Shown: positions 25,883 to 34,192 of the stretch, one piece after another
Layout: the number at the start of each line of letters is the position of its first letter
How positions within the stretch are numbered: position 1 is the stretch's first letter
NCBI GenBank assembly: GCA_003278895.1
Contig: QCCO01000010.1
Span: 1 to 38,882 of the forward strand
Direction: 5' to 3'
DNA: 38,882 nucleotides
DNA from: Prochlorococcus sp. AG-347-L19
Lineage (GTDB): Bacteria > Cyanobacteriota > Cyanobacteriia > PCC-6307 > Cyanobiaceae
The notes under the pieces: generated by a model
Told to the model about the DNA's origin: nothing
The model's input: only the letters and a program-made list of their open reading frames with translations
Databases searched by the model: none
Position numbers and translations under genes: made by a program

Positions 25883-26942
25883 GTGGAAGAACCTCCTCAG
25901 GGAATACAAAGTTTTCGTGTGGTTGATCCACAGAAGACATCCATGCTCGCATACCTTCGTTCAAAAGTATATTTTTTGTATAGAAAGTTTCAAATTCTGG
26001 ATCTTCTGCTGCACGAATTTCTTGGCTTACGAAGTCATAAGCTCTTAAATTTAGTGCTAAGCCGACAATACCTATTGAAGATGTCCACATACCCATAACA
26101 GGAACAAATAGCATCAAGAAATGTAAGAAACGCTTGTTTGAGAAAGCAATACCGAAGATTTGACTCCAGAATCTATTCGCTGTGATCATTGAATAAGTTT
26201 CTTCTTCTTGAGTTGGATCAAAAGCTCTAAATGTTGAACTTTGAACCTTACCATCTGTATAAATACTTGTATCTTCATACAAAGTATTTTGTACTGTAGC
26301 TCCATGAATAGCACAAAGTAGAGCACCACCAAGAATTCCAGCAACTCCCATCATATGGAAAGGATTTAAAGTAATATTGTGAAAACCTTGAATGAACAGG
26401 ATATAACGGAAGATTGCTGCAACACCGAATGAAGGTGCGAAGAACCAACTATGCTGTCCTAAAGGATAAATAAGGAAAATACTTGTGAATACTGCAATTA
26501 CTGCTGAAAAAGCTAGTGCATTGTATGGTCTAATTCCAACAAGGCCAGCAATTTCGAACTGACGAAGCATAAAACCAATTAGGCCAAATACTCCATGTAA
26601 TGCAACGAAGTTCCAAAGGCCACCAAGTTGTAGCCATCTTACGAAACTACCTTGGGCTTCAGGACCCCATAAAAATAGAAGACTGTGTCCCATGGCATCG
26701 CCAGGGGTGCTTACAGCTGCTGTTAGGAAGTTACAACCTTCAAGGTATGAACTTGCAACTCCGTGTGTGTACCAAGAGGTAACAAATGTTGTTCCGACAA
26801 ACCAACCACCTATAGCGAGATATGCACAAGGAAGTAGAAGTAGTCCGGACCAACCAATAAATACAAAGCGGTCGCGCTTCAGCCAATCATCGAGGACATC
26901 AAACCATCCTCTTTGTGGGGCGCTACCAACTGCGATCGTCAT
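25866..26942 (-). CDS. psbD: Photosystem II D2 protein
   Basis: This 358-residue reaction-centre subunit carries the primary quinone QA. The normal start ([25 protein letters not shown]), the helix-D block [21 protein letters not shown] with the iron-ligand His, and the C-terminal [24 protein letters not shown] are all intact. It is co-transcribed with psbC, and is divergent from ycf4 with about 180 bases of promoter DNA between. Confidence 0.98.
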   Translation of the reverse strand: MTIAVGSAPQRGWFDVLDDWLKRDRFVFIGWSGLLLLPCAYLAIGGWFVGTTFVTSWYTHGVASSYLEGCNFLTAAVSTPGDAMGHSLLFLWGPEAQGSFVRWLQLGGLWNFVALHGVFGLIGFMLRQFEIAGLVGIRPYNALAFSAVIAVFTSIFLIYPLGQHSWFFAPSFGVAAIFRYILFIQGFHNITLNPFHMMGVAGILGGALLCAIHGATVQNTLYEDTSIYTDGKVQSSTFRAFDPTQEEETYSMITANRFWSQIFGIAFSNKRFLHFLMLFVPVMGMWTSSIGIVGLALNLRAYDFVSQEIRAAEDPEFETFYTKNILLNEGMRAWMSSVDQPHENFVFPEEVLPRGNAL

Positions 26943-27125
26943 GAGAAATCGTTTTTAGCTTCGGGATACGCAGTGACTGTAACAAAGATTGAGAGTAATG
27001 TGGGGAAATATTTGTATATCTGAAATGCCTTGTAAAGCTTTCCTGACTTTTTTATTAAAAATTAGGTAAGAATACTCCCTTAATTTGTTAAATTATCTGA
27101 ATTAGGCTTTAAAAAAGGGATAAAA

Positions 27126-27683
27126 ATGAATTCAGACCTCACGTCTTTCGATAAAATCGAACAAAAAATTGGTGGATCACGAAAAATTTCAAACTACATT
27201 ATTGGAGGAATGCTAACTATAGGAGGTATTGGTTTTCTTTTGGCCTCTATATCTAGCTACACAGGAAGGGATTTATTACCTCTAGGAAATCCTTCAACTT
27301 TATTGTTTATCCCTCAAGGAATAATAATGGGAGCATATGGGGTAATAGCCAATTTATTAAATTTTTACTTGTGGTATTTGGTTTACATAAACTTTGGTTC
27401 AGGAAGTAATTATTTTGATAAATCATCAAAATCTGTAGAAATAAAAAGAAAAGGATTATTCAAAGATATTGAAGTTAAATTAAATTTTGATGAAATTAAA
27501 TCGGTCAAGTTAGATATAAGTGAGGGATTTAATCCTAGAAGAAGAATTGCATTAGTATTAAAAGGTAGAAAAAAACCTCTCCCCTTAAGCGGAGCAGGTG
27601 AACTTAAACCACTGCTTCAAGTTGAAGAAGAAGGAGCTCGTCTAGCTAAATTTTTAGATGTTAATTTGGAGGGCCTAAAATAA
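27126..27683 (+). CDS. ycf4: Photosystem I assembly protein Ycf4
   Basis: This 185-residue thylakoid protein helps assemble photosystem I. Two adjacent membrane segments lie near residues 22-44 and 60-85. They are followed by a soluble domain with SVEIKRKGLFKDIEVKLNFDEIKSV and RRRIALVLKGRKKPLPL, typical of Ycf4. It is divergent from psbD. The stop overlaps the apparent start of the next gene. Confidence 0.94.
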   Translation: MNSDLTSFDKIEQKIGGSRKISNYIIGGMLTIGGIGFLLASISSYTGRDLLPLGNPSTLLFIPQGIIMGAYGVIANLLNFYLWYLVYINFGSGSNYFDKSSKSVEIKRKGLFKDIEVKLNFDEIKSVKLDISEGFNPRRRIALVLKGRKKPLPLSGAGELKPLLQVEEEGARLAKFLDVNLEGLK

Positions 27684-28336
27684 AAAAAAAATATTTTTTA
27701 AAAACATTATCTTTTATACAGGTTTTGTTTTTGGTTCAAGCTTGTAGTTATAAAAGTAAGATTGATCCAAATTATTACTGCCAAAAACTTAAACTTAGTT
27801 GTATTCAGAGTAATAAATTAGTTAATTTTAAAACTTCAAAAGGTGATTTTGAGGTAAAATTATTTGGGAAAGATAACCCAGTAACAGTATCAAATTTTCT
27901 AGAAAACATAGACAATAATATTTATGAAAATAAAAAATTTTATAAAATAATAAATTATCCTCAAATAAGGTTTATACATAGCGGCGTTAATCCAGAAAAT
28001 AAATCTTATATAGAACGAAAACAAAACCTGAATAAGACAAGTCCAACCATACCTTTAGAAATAAAATTCAAAGAAGAAATAAAACCAAGATATAACTATC
28101 AAATAAAAAATCCTAGTGAAACAGTAAATTTAGTTAATACTTTTGAGAGTGGATCAATCGCTATGGTTAAAAGCGGTAAGAATAAGTCATCATCTACTGA
28201 ATTTTTTTTTGTAACGACTAAGATCCCAGAACTAGATGGAAGATATTCGATTTTTGGAAAGATTATTAAAGGATTAGACGTACTCGAAAAAATCAATAGA
28301 GAAGACTACATCATGGCAGTCCAGATATCTAATTAA
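27680..28336 (+). CDS. Cyclophilin-type peptidyl-prolyl isomerase, lipoprotein, apparent ATA start
   Basis: This is a cyclophilin-fold protein ([24 protein letters not shown]; later [22 protein letters not shown] and [18 protein letters not shown]), probably a lipid-anchored folding factor. No ATG or GTG opens the frame. Starting at ATA (27680) gives a normal lipoprotein signal, [21 protein letters not shown], with the lipobox Cys, and GGAGG sits 7 bases upstream. The only conventional choice, TTG at 27725, leaves five residues before the lipobox Cys. The ATA overlaps the ycf4 stop. The family's catalytic Arg is not evident. Confidence 0.85.
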   Translation: MKKKYFLKTLSFIQVLFLVQACSYKSKIDPNYYCQKLKLSCIQSNKLVNFKTSKGDFEVKLFGKDNPVTVSNFLENIDNNIYENKKFYKIINYPQIRFIHSGVNPENKSYIERKQNLNKTSPTIPLEIKFKEEIKPRYNYQIKNPSETVNLVNTFESGSIAMVKSGKNKSSSTEFFFVTTKIPELDGRYSIFGKIIKGLDVLEKINREDYIMAVQISN

Positions 28337-28857
28337 ATTTCTAGAGAATATTTATTTATTTTCAACATTTCTGTATTAACTCCTGAAGAGCGTTTAAGAG
28401 CTACCTTACCAGTCCTCGCTATTTCAAGGATGCCGTATGGCTCGAGTAATTTCTCAAGAGCAACTAACTTCCCAGGATCTCCAACTACCTCGAGAGTTAA
28501 GGCCATATCTGATACATCAACAACTTTTGCACGGAAAATCTGTACTATATCGAGGATATTACTCCTAGTATCTTCTTTCGATGAAACTTTTAGTAACATC
28601 AATTCCCTTTCAACAGCTGCGAGATTAGTAAAATCTACAACTCCCAGAACATTAAATAACTTGTTAAGTTGCTTGGTCATTTGTTGAAGAGTTTCATCAT
28701 CACCCTCTACTACCATTGTTAACCTTGAAATCCCTTTAGATTCTGCAGGTCCTACTGCAAGGCTATCTATATTGAATCCCCTTCTAGCGAAGAGACCTGA
28801 GATTCTACTCAAAGCTCCAGATTCATCTTCTACAAGAACTGATAATGTATGTTTCAT
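28333..28857 (-). CDS. ilvH: Acetolactate synthase small (regulatory) subunit
   Basis: This 174-residue regulatory subunit of the first common enzyme of branched-chain amino-acid synthesis binds valine for feedback control. The N-terminal ACT domain reads [34 protein letters not shown] and is followed by the usual C-terminal domain ([15 protein letters not shown], [13 protein letters not shown]). The length is typical. Its stop overlaps the converging isomerase stop by 4 bases. Confidence 0.97.
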   Translation of the reverse strand: MKHTLSVLVEDESGALSRISGLFARRGFNIDSLAVGPAESKGISRLTMVVEGDDETLQQMTKQLNKLFNVLGVVDFTNLAAVERELMLLKVSSKEDTRSNILDIVQIFRAKVVDVSDMALTLEVVGDPGKLVALEKLLEPYGILEIARTGKVALKRSSGVNTEMLKINKYSLEI

Positions 28858-28865
28858 ATTTTATT

Positions 28866-29807
28866 TTAAAAGGTTTTTAAATCTCTAATCCATTCATAAG
28901 AAATTCTATTGAATACTGAAGGGTCTTCATCATGGATACAATGCCCTGAATTGGATATTATTTTTAATTTTACCCATCTATGGAAATTTGCAATCTTTTT
29001 ACCAACAAATAAAGGTATGAAATTATCTTTTTCTCCCCAAATCAATAAAAAAGGAACTTTTTTTGAGGCGCATAGTTTTCTCAAAAGGTAAGAAGCTTGA
29101 AATTTTTCATCTCTGGAAGACATACCAATACACATTGCTCTTAATGATCTAGCTGAAGTTTTTCTTAAAACTGGTTTTGTCACCAAATCTATTAGTTCGC
29201 GATCAATATTGTCTTTTTTGAAATATGCAGAATTTAATCCCAGTTTTATAACCCCTAATTTTGTGATTAAAAATAAAATAATCTCTAAAGGGAAAAATAT
29301 AAAAAATATTGTTATGAATTTATCTTGAAATTTCTTAAATGATGATCTTTTTGTTATGGACTTTTTATTTTCTTGAATTTGATCTGGCAAAGGCGATGCA
29401 ATAACTGTTGCAATCTGATCCTCTAATGAAACAGCACATGTTAAAGCAACTAGTGATCCAAGGGAATTGCCAATAAGAATTACTTTCCCAGAATTCTTTG
29501 GTCTTATTACCTGTGTAATAAAGTCTTTCACTTGATTACACCAAATCTCATTATTTAATTTTCCAATTTGTCTAATCCCAGGTTGATCTGAATCCCCAAA
29601 TCCTATTAAATCTAGAGAATAAGAGGCAAAATTCTTTTTTGCAAAATACTCTAAATTGTTTCTCCAATGTTTTCGACTTGCTCCAAATCCATGGAGAAAG
29701 ATGATTGGAATCTCATTTTCTTCGCCTGTAACACTCCAACAAATCTTAAAACCATTCCAATTCCAGTAATTAGGAATGTTTATATTTTTTTTAAAATTAT
29801 TATTCAT
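28866..29807 (-). CDS. Alpha/beta hydrolase
   Basis: This 313-residue protein has the alpha/beta-hydrolase fold. It shows the oxyanion block FLHGFGASRKHW near residue 37, nucleophile elbow GNSLGSL (Ser in GxSxG), acid ...LLIWGEKDNFIP, and His in NSGHCIHDEDP. A hydrophobic insertion (FFIFFPLEIILFLITKLGV) in the cap region may attach it to a membrane. The substrate is unknown. It lies 8 bases upstream of ilvH on the same strand. Confidence 0.88.
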   Translation of the reverse strand: MNNNFKKNINIPNYWNWNGFKICWSVTGEENEIPIIFLHGFGASRKHWRNNLEYFAKKNFASYSLDLIGFGDSDQPGIRQIGKLNNEIWCNQVKDFITQVIRPKNSGKVILIGNSLGSLVALTCAVSLEDQIATVIASPLPDQIQENKKSITKRSSFKKFQDKFITIFFIFFPLEIILFLITKLGVIKLGLNSAYFKKDNIDRELIDLVTKPVLRKTSARSLRAMCIGMSSRDEKFQASYLLRKLCASKKVPFLLIWGEKDNFIPLFVGKKIANFHRWVKLKIISNSGHCIHDEDPSVFNRISYEWIRDLKTF

Positions 29808-29900
29808 TTATTGAAAAATTTTCAAGATATTTGCATTATCTACATTTTTAACAAATAAATGTATTTTGAATGTAAATTAAAGTAATCATTAAATTTTACT

Positions 29901-29999
29901 ATGGCTAAAGAAATTTTTAGTATTGCAGCAGTTTTTTGGATACTGATACCAATAGGATTAGTTGGCGGTGCTTTGTTATTAAAGTTTCAGGGAGACTGA
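29901..29999 (+). CDS. petM: Cytochrome b6f complex subunit PetM
   Basis: This 32-residue single-helix protein begins [20 protein letters not shown], has the PetM-typical [10 protein letters not shown] end, and is the smallest-subunit size expected. It stabilises the b6f complex in the thylakoid. It is followed by ycf39 57 bases downstream. Confidence 0.88.
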
Positions 30000-30056
30000 T
30001 TCTCGCAGATACATCACAATTTGAGTTATGGTCTTAAAGTTAAGTAAATCTTAAGT

Positions 30057-31019
30057 ATGAAGATTCTTTTAGTAGGAGCAACAGGGACACTTGGTAGACA
30101 AATAGCAAAGCAAGCTATAGGAGAGGGACATGAAGTAAGATGCTTTGTAAGAAATCCAAGAAAAGCTTCTTTTCTACAAGAATGGGGTTGTGAGCTAACA
30201 AAAGGTAATTTATTAAATTCTTCTGATATCGAATATGCATTGCAAGATATTGAAGTAGTTATTGATGCAGCGACTAGTAGGCCAGACGATCCAAAAAGTA
30301 TTTATGAAATAGATTGGGATGGAAAACTTAACTTATTCAATGCTTGCGAATCTTTAAACGTAAAAAGGGTAATATTCCTTTCTATCCTCTTAACAGAAAA
30401 GTTTAGAAATGTTCCTTTAATGGACATTAAATTTTGCACTGAAAAACTTCTTGAAAAATCTGATTTAGACTATACAATCTTCAAATGTGCAGCTTTTATG
30501 CAAGGAGTTATTGGTCAATTCGCAATCCCAATCTTGGATAGTCAAGCAGTGTGGATGAGTGGGACTCCAACTAAAATTGCTTATATGAATACTCAAGATA
30601 TGGCGAAAGTTGTTGTAGCAGCAGTAAATAATCAAAAAACCTACAGAACATCATTGCCATTAGTAGGTCCCAAAGCATGGGATTCAAATGAAGTTATATC
30701 TTTATGTGAAAAATTTAGTGAAAAAAAGGCGAAAATTTTTAGAGTTTCCCCCTTCCTTATTAGTGTCACTCAAAAAGTAGTTTCCTTCTTCCAAGACTCT
30801 CTTAATGTTGCTGAGCGATTAGCATTTGCTGAAGTAACTAGTAGTGGTGAATCATTAGATGCTGACATGAGCAAAACTTACGAAATATTGGAACTTGAAA
30901 AAGAGGATATGACCTCACTAGAGAGTTATATAAAGGAGTACTATCAACAAATACTTAAAAGATTAAGGGAAATGGAAGCAGATCTTAATATTGAAGAAAA
31001 AAAGAGATTACCTTTTTAG
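30057..31019 (+). CDS. ycf39: Ycf39-type NAD(P)-binding protein (photosystem II assembly)
   Basis: This 320-residue atypical short-chain dehydrogenase of the NmrA/Ycf39 group, in cyanobacteria, works with Hlip proteins to deliver chlorophyll to new D1. The Rossmann start ILLVGATGTLGRQIAKQAIGEGHEVRCFVRN is textbook, followed by GNLLNSSDIEYALQDIEVVIDAATSRP. The YxxxK catalytic motif is absent, as in the family. Confidence 0.93.
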   Translation: MKILLVGATGTLGRQIAKQAIGEGHEVRCFVRNPRKASFLQEWGCELTKGNLLNSSDIEYALQDIEVVIDAATSRPDDPKSIYEIDWDGKLNLFNACESLNVKRVIFLSILLTEKFRNVPLMDIKFCTEKLLEKSDLDYTIFKCAAFMQGVIGQFAIPILDSQAVWMSGTPTKIAYMNTQDMAKVVVAAVNNQKTYRTSLPLVGPKAWDSNEVISLCEKFSEKKAKIFRVSPFLISVTQKVVSFFQDSLNVAERLAFAEVTSSGESLDADMSKTYEILELEKEDMTSLESYIKEYYQQILKRLREMEADLNIEEKKRLPF

Positions 31020-31040
31020 TATTGCAATTACCGACTTACA

Positions 31041-31065
31041 TAGTATATTTGTACTATACAAATAT
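31041..31065. promoter_or_regulatory. Nested dyads upstream of the 70-residue gene, LexA-box-like
   Basis: TAGTA-N6-TACTA (31041-31056) has the form of the cyanobacterial LexA box RGTAC-N4-GTWC-type site with one change. It overlaps a second inverted repeat, ATATTTG-N7-CAAATAT (31045-31065). It lies 10-34 bases before the start of the next gene. Confidence 0.35.
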
Positions 31066-31074
31066 TTTTGACCT

Positions 31075-31287
31075 ATGTCTGTTTCTAAGTCTAAAAACCT
31101 TGAACGAAAACTAGATATTTTTGCAAAAGAAGCAAAAAATGAATTGAATAATGTTTGCGGATCTTCATTATGGGAAAGCCTTGGGTTTGTTTTTTTTGAT
31201 CAATTAGAAGATTCTGAAAAAATTGCGAAAGCAAATTTTTACTATGGACAACTTCAAATAATTAATGAAATTAAATTTTCAATTTGA
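31075..31287 (+). CDS. Hypothetical protein, 70 aa
   Basis: This small, mostly helical protein (LERKLDIFAKEAKNELNNVCGSSLWESLGFVFFDQLEDSE...KANFYYGQLQIINE) is of unknown function. Its balanced composition and operator-like DNA upstream support a real gene. It has no membrane segment or signal peptide. Confidence 0.6.
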   Translation: MSVSKSKNLERKLDIFAKEAKNELNNVCGSSLWESLGFVFFDQLEDSEKIAKANFYYGQLQIINEIKFSI

Positions 31288-31379
31288 ATCGAATTGCATA
31301 TTTTTACGTATGAAATTTTTTTAAAATCAATTTTGGCCAATCTTTCTCTGATAATATGTACTTAGTGAAAGATTAATTA

Positions 31380-31646
31380 ATGATTGAAACTTCAGGTGTA
31401 ATAGAAAAAGAGCAGGGGAATGGATTTTATTTGGTTACCTTAGAACAACCTGAAGGACATCAATGTTTATGCAGAGCTGCAGGTAAATTGACTAAATTTA
31501 GAATTAAATTATTAGCTGGAGACAAAGTGTTAGTTGAGATAAGTCCTTATGATCTTTCTAGAGGGAGGATAACTTACAGAGAGAGGAATGCTGGAGGTGC
31601 TAGACCTACTACTAATAAAAATAATCCTAAGAGAAATAATAAATAA
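31380..31646 (+). CDS. infA: IF-1-like protein (divergent translation initiation factor IF-1)
   Basis: This 88-residue OB-fold protein ends with LLAGDKVLVEISPYDLSRGRITYRERNAGG, the unmistakable IF-1 core. The middle differs from canonical IF-1: QCLCRAAGKLTKFRIKL replaces the usual AHISGKMRKNYIRIL-like run, and a basic Asn/Lys tail (TTNKNNPKRNNK) is added. It is therefore probably a second IF-1 paralogue or an RNA-binding relative. It stands outside any ribosomal-protein operon, 5 bases from the stop of the converging gene. Confidence 0.85.
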   Translation: MIETSGVIEKEQGNGFYLVTLEQPEGHQCLCRAAGKLTKFRIKLLAGDKVLVEISPYDLSRGRITYRERNAGGARPTTNKNNPKRNNK

Positions 31647-31651
31647 TTACT

Positions 31652-33028
31652 TTAGATAATATTTTTTATCGCTTCTTTAAACTCACTTCTTTGTTTAACA
31701 CCTTGCCATTGTTTTTTTAATAATTTTTCTTTAAAAAGTTGAACTGTTGGTGTGCCATTAATACCAGCTTGTTTTGCAATATCTTGATCTTTATCAATAT
31801 CTATTTCAACGCCAAGAACTGCACCATCAAGTTCTCTAATTACCCTTTTTAACTGAGGTTTCAAAACATGACATGGACCGCAGCTAGGGGAACTAAAAAT
31901 TACTAAGATAGGTTTTTTACTCTCGTGATAAAGTTTCCTTAATGCATAACTGCCTTTTTGCCATTCAGAATTTGAATCGAAAGTATCTTCATTAACTTCT
32001 TCTTCATTGAAATCTGATGAATTAAGCTTTTTTTCTGGTTCTGGTGTTTCTCTGACTATAGTTTTTGCTAAGTTTTTCTCTGCTAGCCATCTTTCAGTAG
32101 CTAATGCTGCCATGCATCCAGTTCCTGCAGCGGTAACTCCTTGTCTCCACTCAGAATCAACAACATCACCTGCAGCGAAGATGCCTTCAATGGATGTTTC
32201 TGGCCTTCCTGATTTGCAAGCAATATAGCCTTTATTATCTAAATCAATTTTGTTATCCAAGAATTTCGTATTAGGTGTGTGACCTATCGCGTAAAAAAGA
32301 CCCTTTATATTGATTTCCCCTTTACCTTCTCGAGAGTGAATAGTTTCTATTCTCTCAAGCCATTCAGTACCATCCGCTTTATCAACTTTTGTATTCCAAT
32401 GAATTTCTATCTTTGGATTAGCTTTTACTCTATCAACCATTGCTGCACTAGCCCTTAATTTTTCTGATCGAACAATTAAATGCACTTTGCTTCCATACTT
32501 TGTGAGATATGCTGCTTCTTCGCATGCAGAGTCACCCCCTCCAATAACAGCTAATTCTTCATCTCTAAATTGTGGGGTGGCTCCATCACATATTGCACAA
32601 GCACTTATTCCTTTACTCCAGAATTTATCTTCATTAATTACGCCTAATCTATTTGCACTTGCTCCAGTTGCAACAATAATTGAGTTAGATTTTATAGTTC
32701 CCTCTAAAGTTTTTAATTCAAAGGGATGTGAATCGGTATTAATTGAGACCACATCACTTTCGTATAGATTAGTGCCCCATCTTTCTGCTTGAGCCTTCAT
32801 TAGATCCATCAATTCAGGACCTAGTACTCCATCTGGGAACCCTGGGTAATTCTCGACAAATGTTGTAGTCATTAATTGCCCACCAGGAATTCCTCCAGAA
32901 TTAAATCCTGTTACTAGTAATGGTTGAAGATTTGCTCGTGCAGCATATATTGCAGCAGTGTAACCTGCGGGTCCCGAGCCTATAATTACAACATTTTCTA
33001 CGTTTGAAATCTTCTCTTTATTTTCCAT
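31652..33028 (-). CDS. NADPH-thioredoxin reductase with fused thioredoxin domain (NTRC type)
   Basis: The 458-residue fusion has a flavoprotein reductase (residues 1-325) and a thioredoxin (about 360-458). The reductase shows FAD-binding IIGSGPAGYTAA, the redox pair Cys144-Cys147 (CAICDGA), NADPH-binding VIGGGDSACEEA and the final FAD block GIFAAGDVVD. The thioredoxin has Cys383-Cys386 (CGPC) and cis-Pro in GTPTVQLF. NTRC feeds NADPH electrons to 2-Cys peroxiredoxin and other chloroplast/cyanobacterial targets. Confidence 0.95.
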   Translation of the reverse strand: MENKEKISNVENVVIIGSGPAGYTAAIYAARANLQPLLVTGFNSGGIPGGQLMTTTFVENYPGFPDGVLGPELMDLMKAQAERWGTNLYESDVVSINTDSHPFELKTLEGTIKSNSIIVATGASANRLGVINEDKFWSKGISACAICDGATPQFRDEELAVIGGGDSACEEAAYLTKYGSKVHLIVRSEKLRASAAMVDRVKANPKIEIHWNTKVDKADGTEWLERIETIHSREGKGEINIKGLFYAIGHTPNTKFLDNKIDLDNKGYIACKSGRPETSIEGIFAAGDVVDSEWRQGVTAAGTGCMAALATERWLAEKNLAKTIVRETPEPEKKLNSSDFNEEEVNEDTFDSNSEWQKGSYALRKLYHESKKPILVIFSSPSCGPCHVLKPQLKRVIRELDGAVLGVEIDIDKDQDIAKQAGINGTPTVQLFKEKLLKKQWQGVKQRSEFKEAIKNII

Positions 33029-33107
33029 TTATTTGCTAATTTCACTATTAATAATAATAAACAAACCCAAATAATGTAGGGCGGATTTCACTCGATAGAT
33101 TTATTAC

Positions 33108-33332
33108 TTAATCGTTTACTTTTTGGTCTAATAACTTCTTTAATTCCTTTGGGAAGTTTAAAACAGAATCTTTTAAATTTTCATTCTTTTCTCCAATGTG
33201 TAATATCCACTCTCTAAATTCTTCTGCGATTGCATAGCTATCTTCATACCTTTCTAGAGTGTCCATTGCAGAAATTCTGTTGGTAGCCCAACAGGTAGCT
33301 ATGTCGATCCTTTTTCTAATGAAATTGTCCAT
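33108..33332 (-). CDS. Hypothetical protein, 74 aa
   Basis: This is a soluble, charged, mainly helical protein (MDNFIRKRIDIATCWATNRISAMDTLERYEDSY...). It has the look of a conserved small protein but no motif I recognise. It is in the same direction as the thioredoxin reductase, 79 bases upstream of that gene's start. Confidence 0.58.
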   Translation of the reverse strand: MDNFIRKRIDIATCWATNRISAMDTLERYEDSYAIAEEFREWILHIGEKNENLKDSVLNFPKELKKLLDQKVND

Positions 33333-33486
33333 TGAAAGCTTTACGTTTTATATAGATAAACACATCAGAGAACTTATATATTGTCTAATAAGTTACAACT
33401 TTGTACTTCCAAACAATAATTTAATCTTTAATTTATATTTGAGCCAATTTTTGGATAAATTATAAAGAAAATATAAAGAAATTGAG

Positions 33487-34065
33487 TTAGACTGCCTCGC
33501 TGTGATTTGCAAGTAGCCTTTCAACTTCCTCAAAACCCTCTTTAGCTGAATTTATTGCAAGTTCCTCGCTAACTTTTTCTTCTGATATTAATTTTGCGGA
33601 TATTTTCTTTAAAAGAGTTTCTTTCTTTTCTCTTAGTGAACTAACAATTTCTTCTTCAATGATAGATTTTATTGCTTTAGAGATTATTTTTTTGTCATTT
33701 GCTTCCTCGAATGTGCCCTGAACTAATTCTTGAATAAATAATCGATGAACCTCACTACTCCTTAGAAAGCTTTCTGTGGCATTAATAATTCCTTCAACAA
33801 GGGCTTCATCAGGTTCAGAATCATTTTCTGACAGCTTAAATTCCCAATCTAAATGTCTTCTTTGCCAACCTGCTGAGTGAAGACTGGGCATGACTGTCTG
33901 TGAATAAGTATCAACTGACATTTCATAAATTCTCTCTGCTAATTTCTCGCACCAGTCTTTACCATGCTTTTCTAGATTTTTCTGCATAGCTTGCCTTGGA
34001 ACAGCATGACCACCATGATGACTGTGGCACACTCCATCAGGACATTCGATTGCTTTTATACTCAT
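33487..34065 (-). CDS. Hypothetical protein with Cys/His-rich N-terminus, 192 aa
   Basis: The first 20 residues hold Cys8, Cys13, His14, His16, His17 and His20 (IECPDGVCHSHHGGHAVP), a likely metal-binding cluster. The remainder is helical and highly charged, with a coiled-coil-like C-terminus (EEEIVSSLREKKETLLKKISAKL). I do not recognise a family. It is divergent from pntAA across about 130 bases. Confidence 0.65.
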   Translation of the reverse strand: MSIKAIECPDGVCHSHHGGHAVPRQAMQKNLEKHGKDWCEKLAERIYEMSVDTYSQTVMPSLHSAGWQRRHLDWEFKLSENDSEPDEALVEGIINATESFLRSSEVHRLFIQELVQGTFEEANDKKIISKAIKSIIEEEIVSSLREKKETLLKKISAKLISEEKVSEELAINSAKEGFEEVERLLANHSEAV

Positions 34066-34192
34066 TGAATTATTTAGTACTTATATATTCTAGATAGCTA
34101 TTTTTTATAGAAAAGAAAATATATTTTTAACAAAAATCCAAGACTTTTGACTTTCTTCAATTTATATTTAGTATGTTAAAAAAATAAATAAA

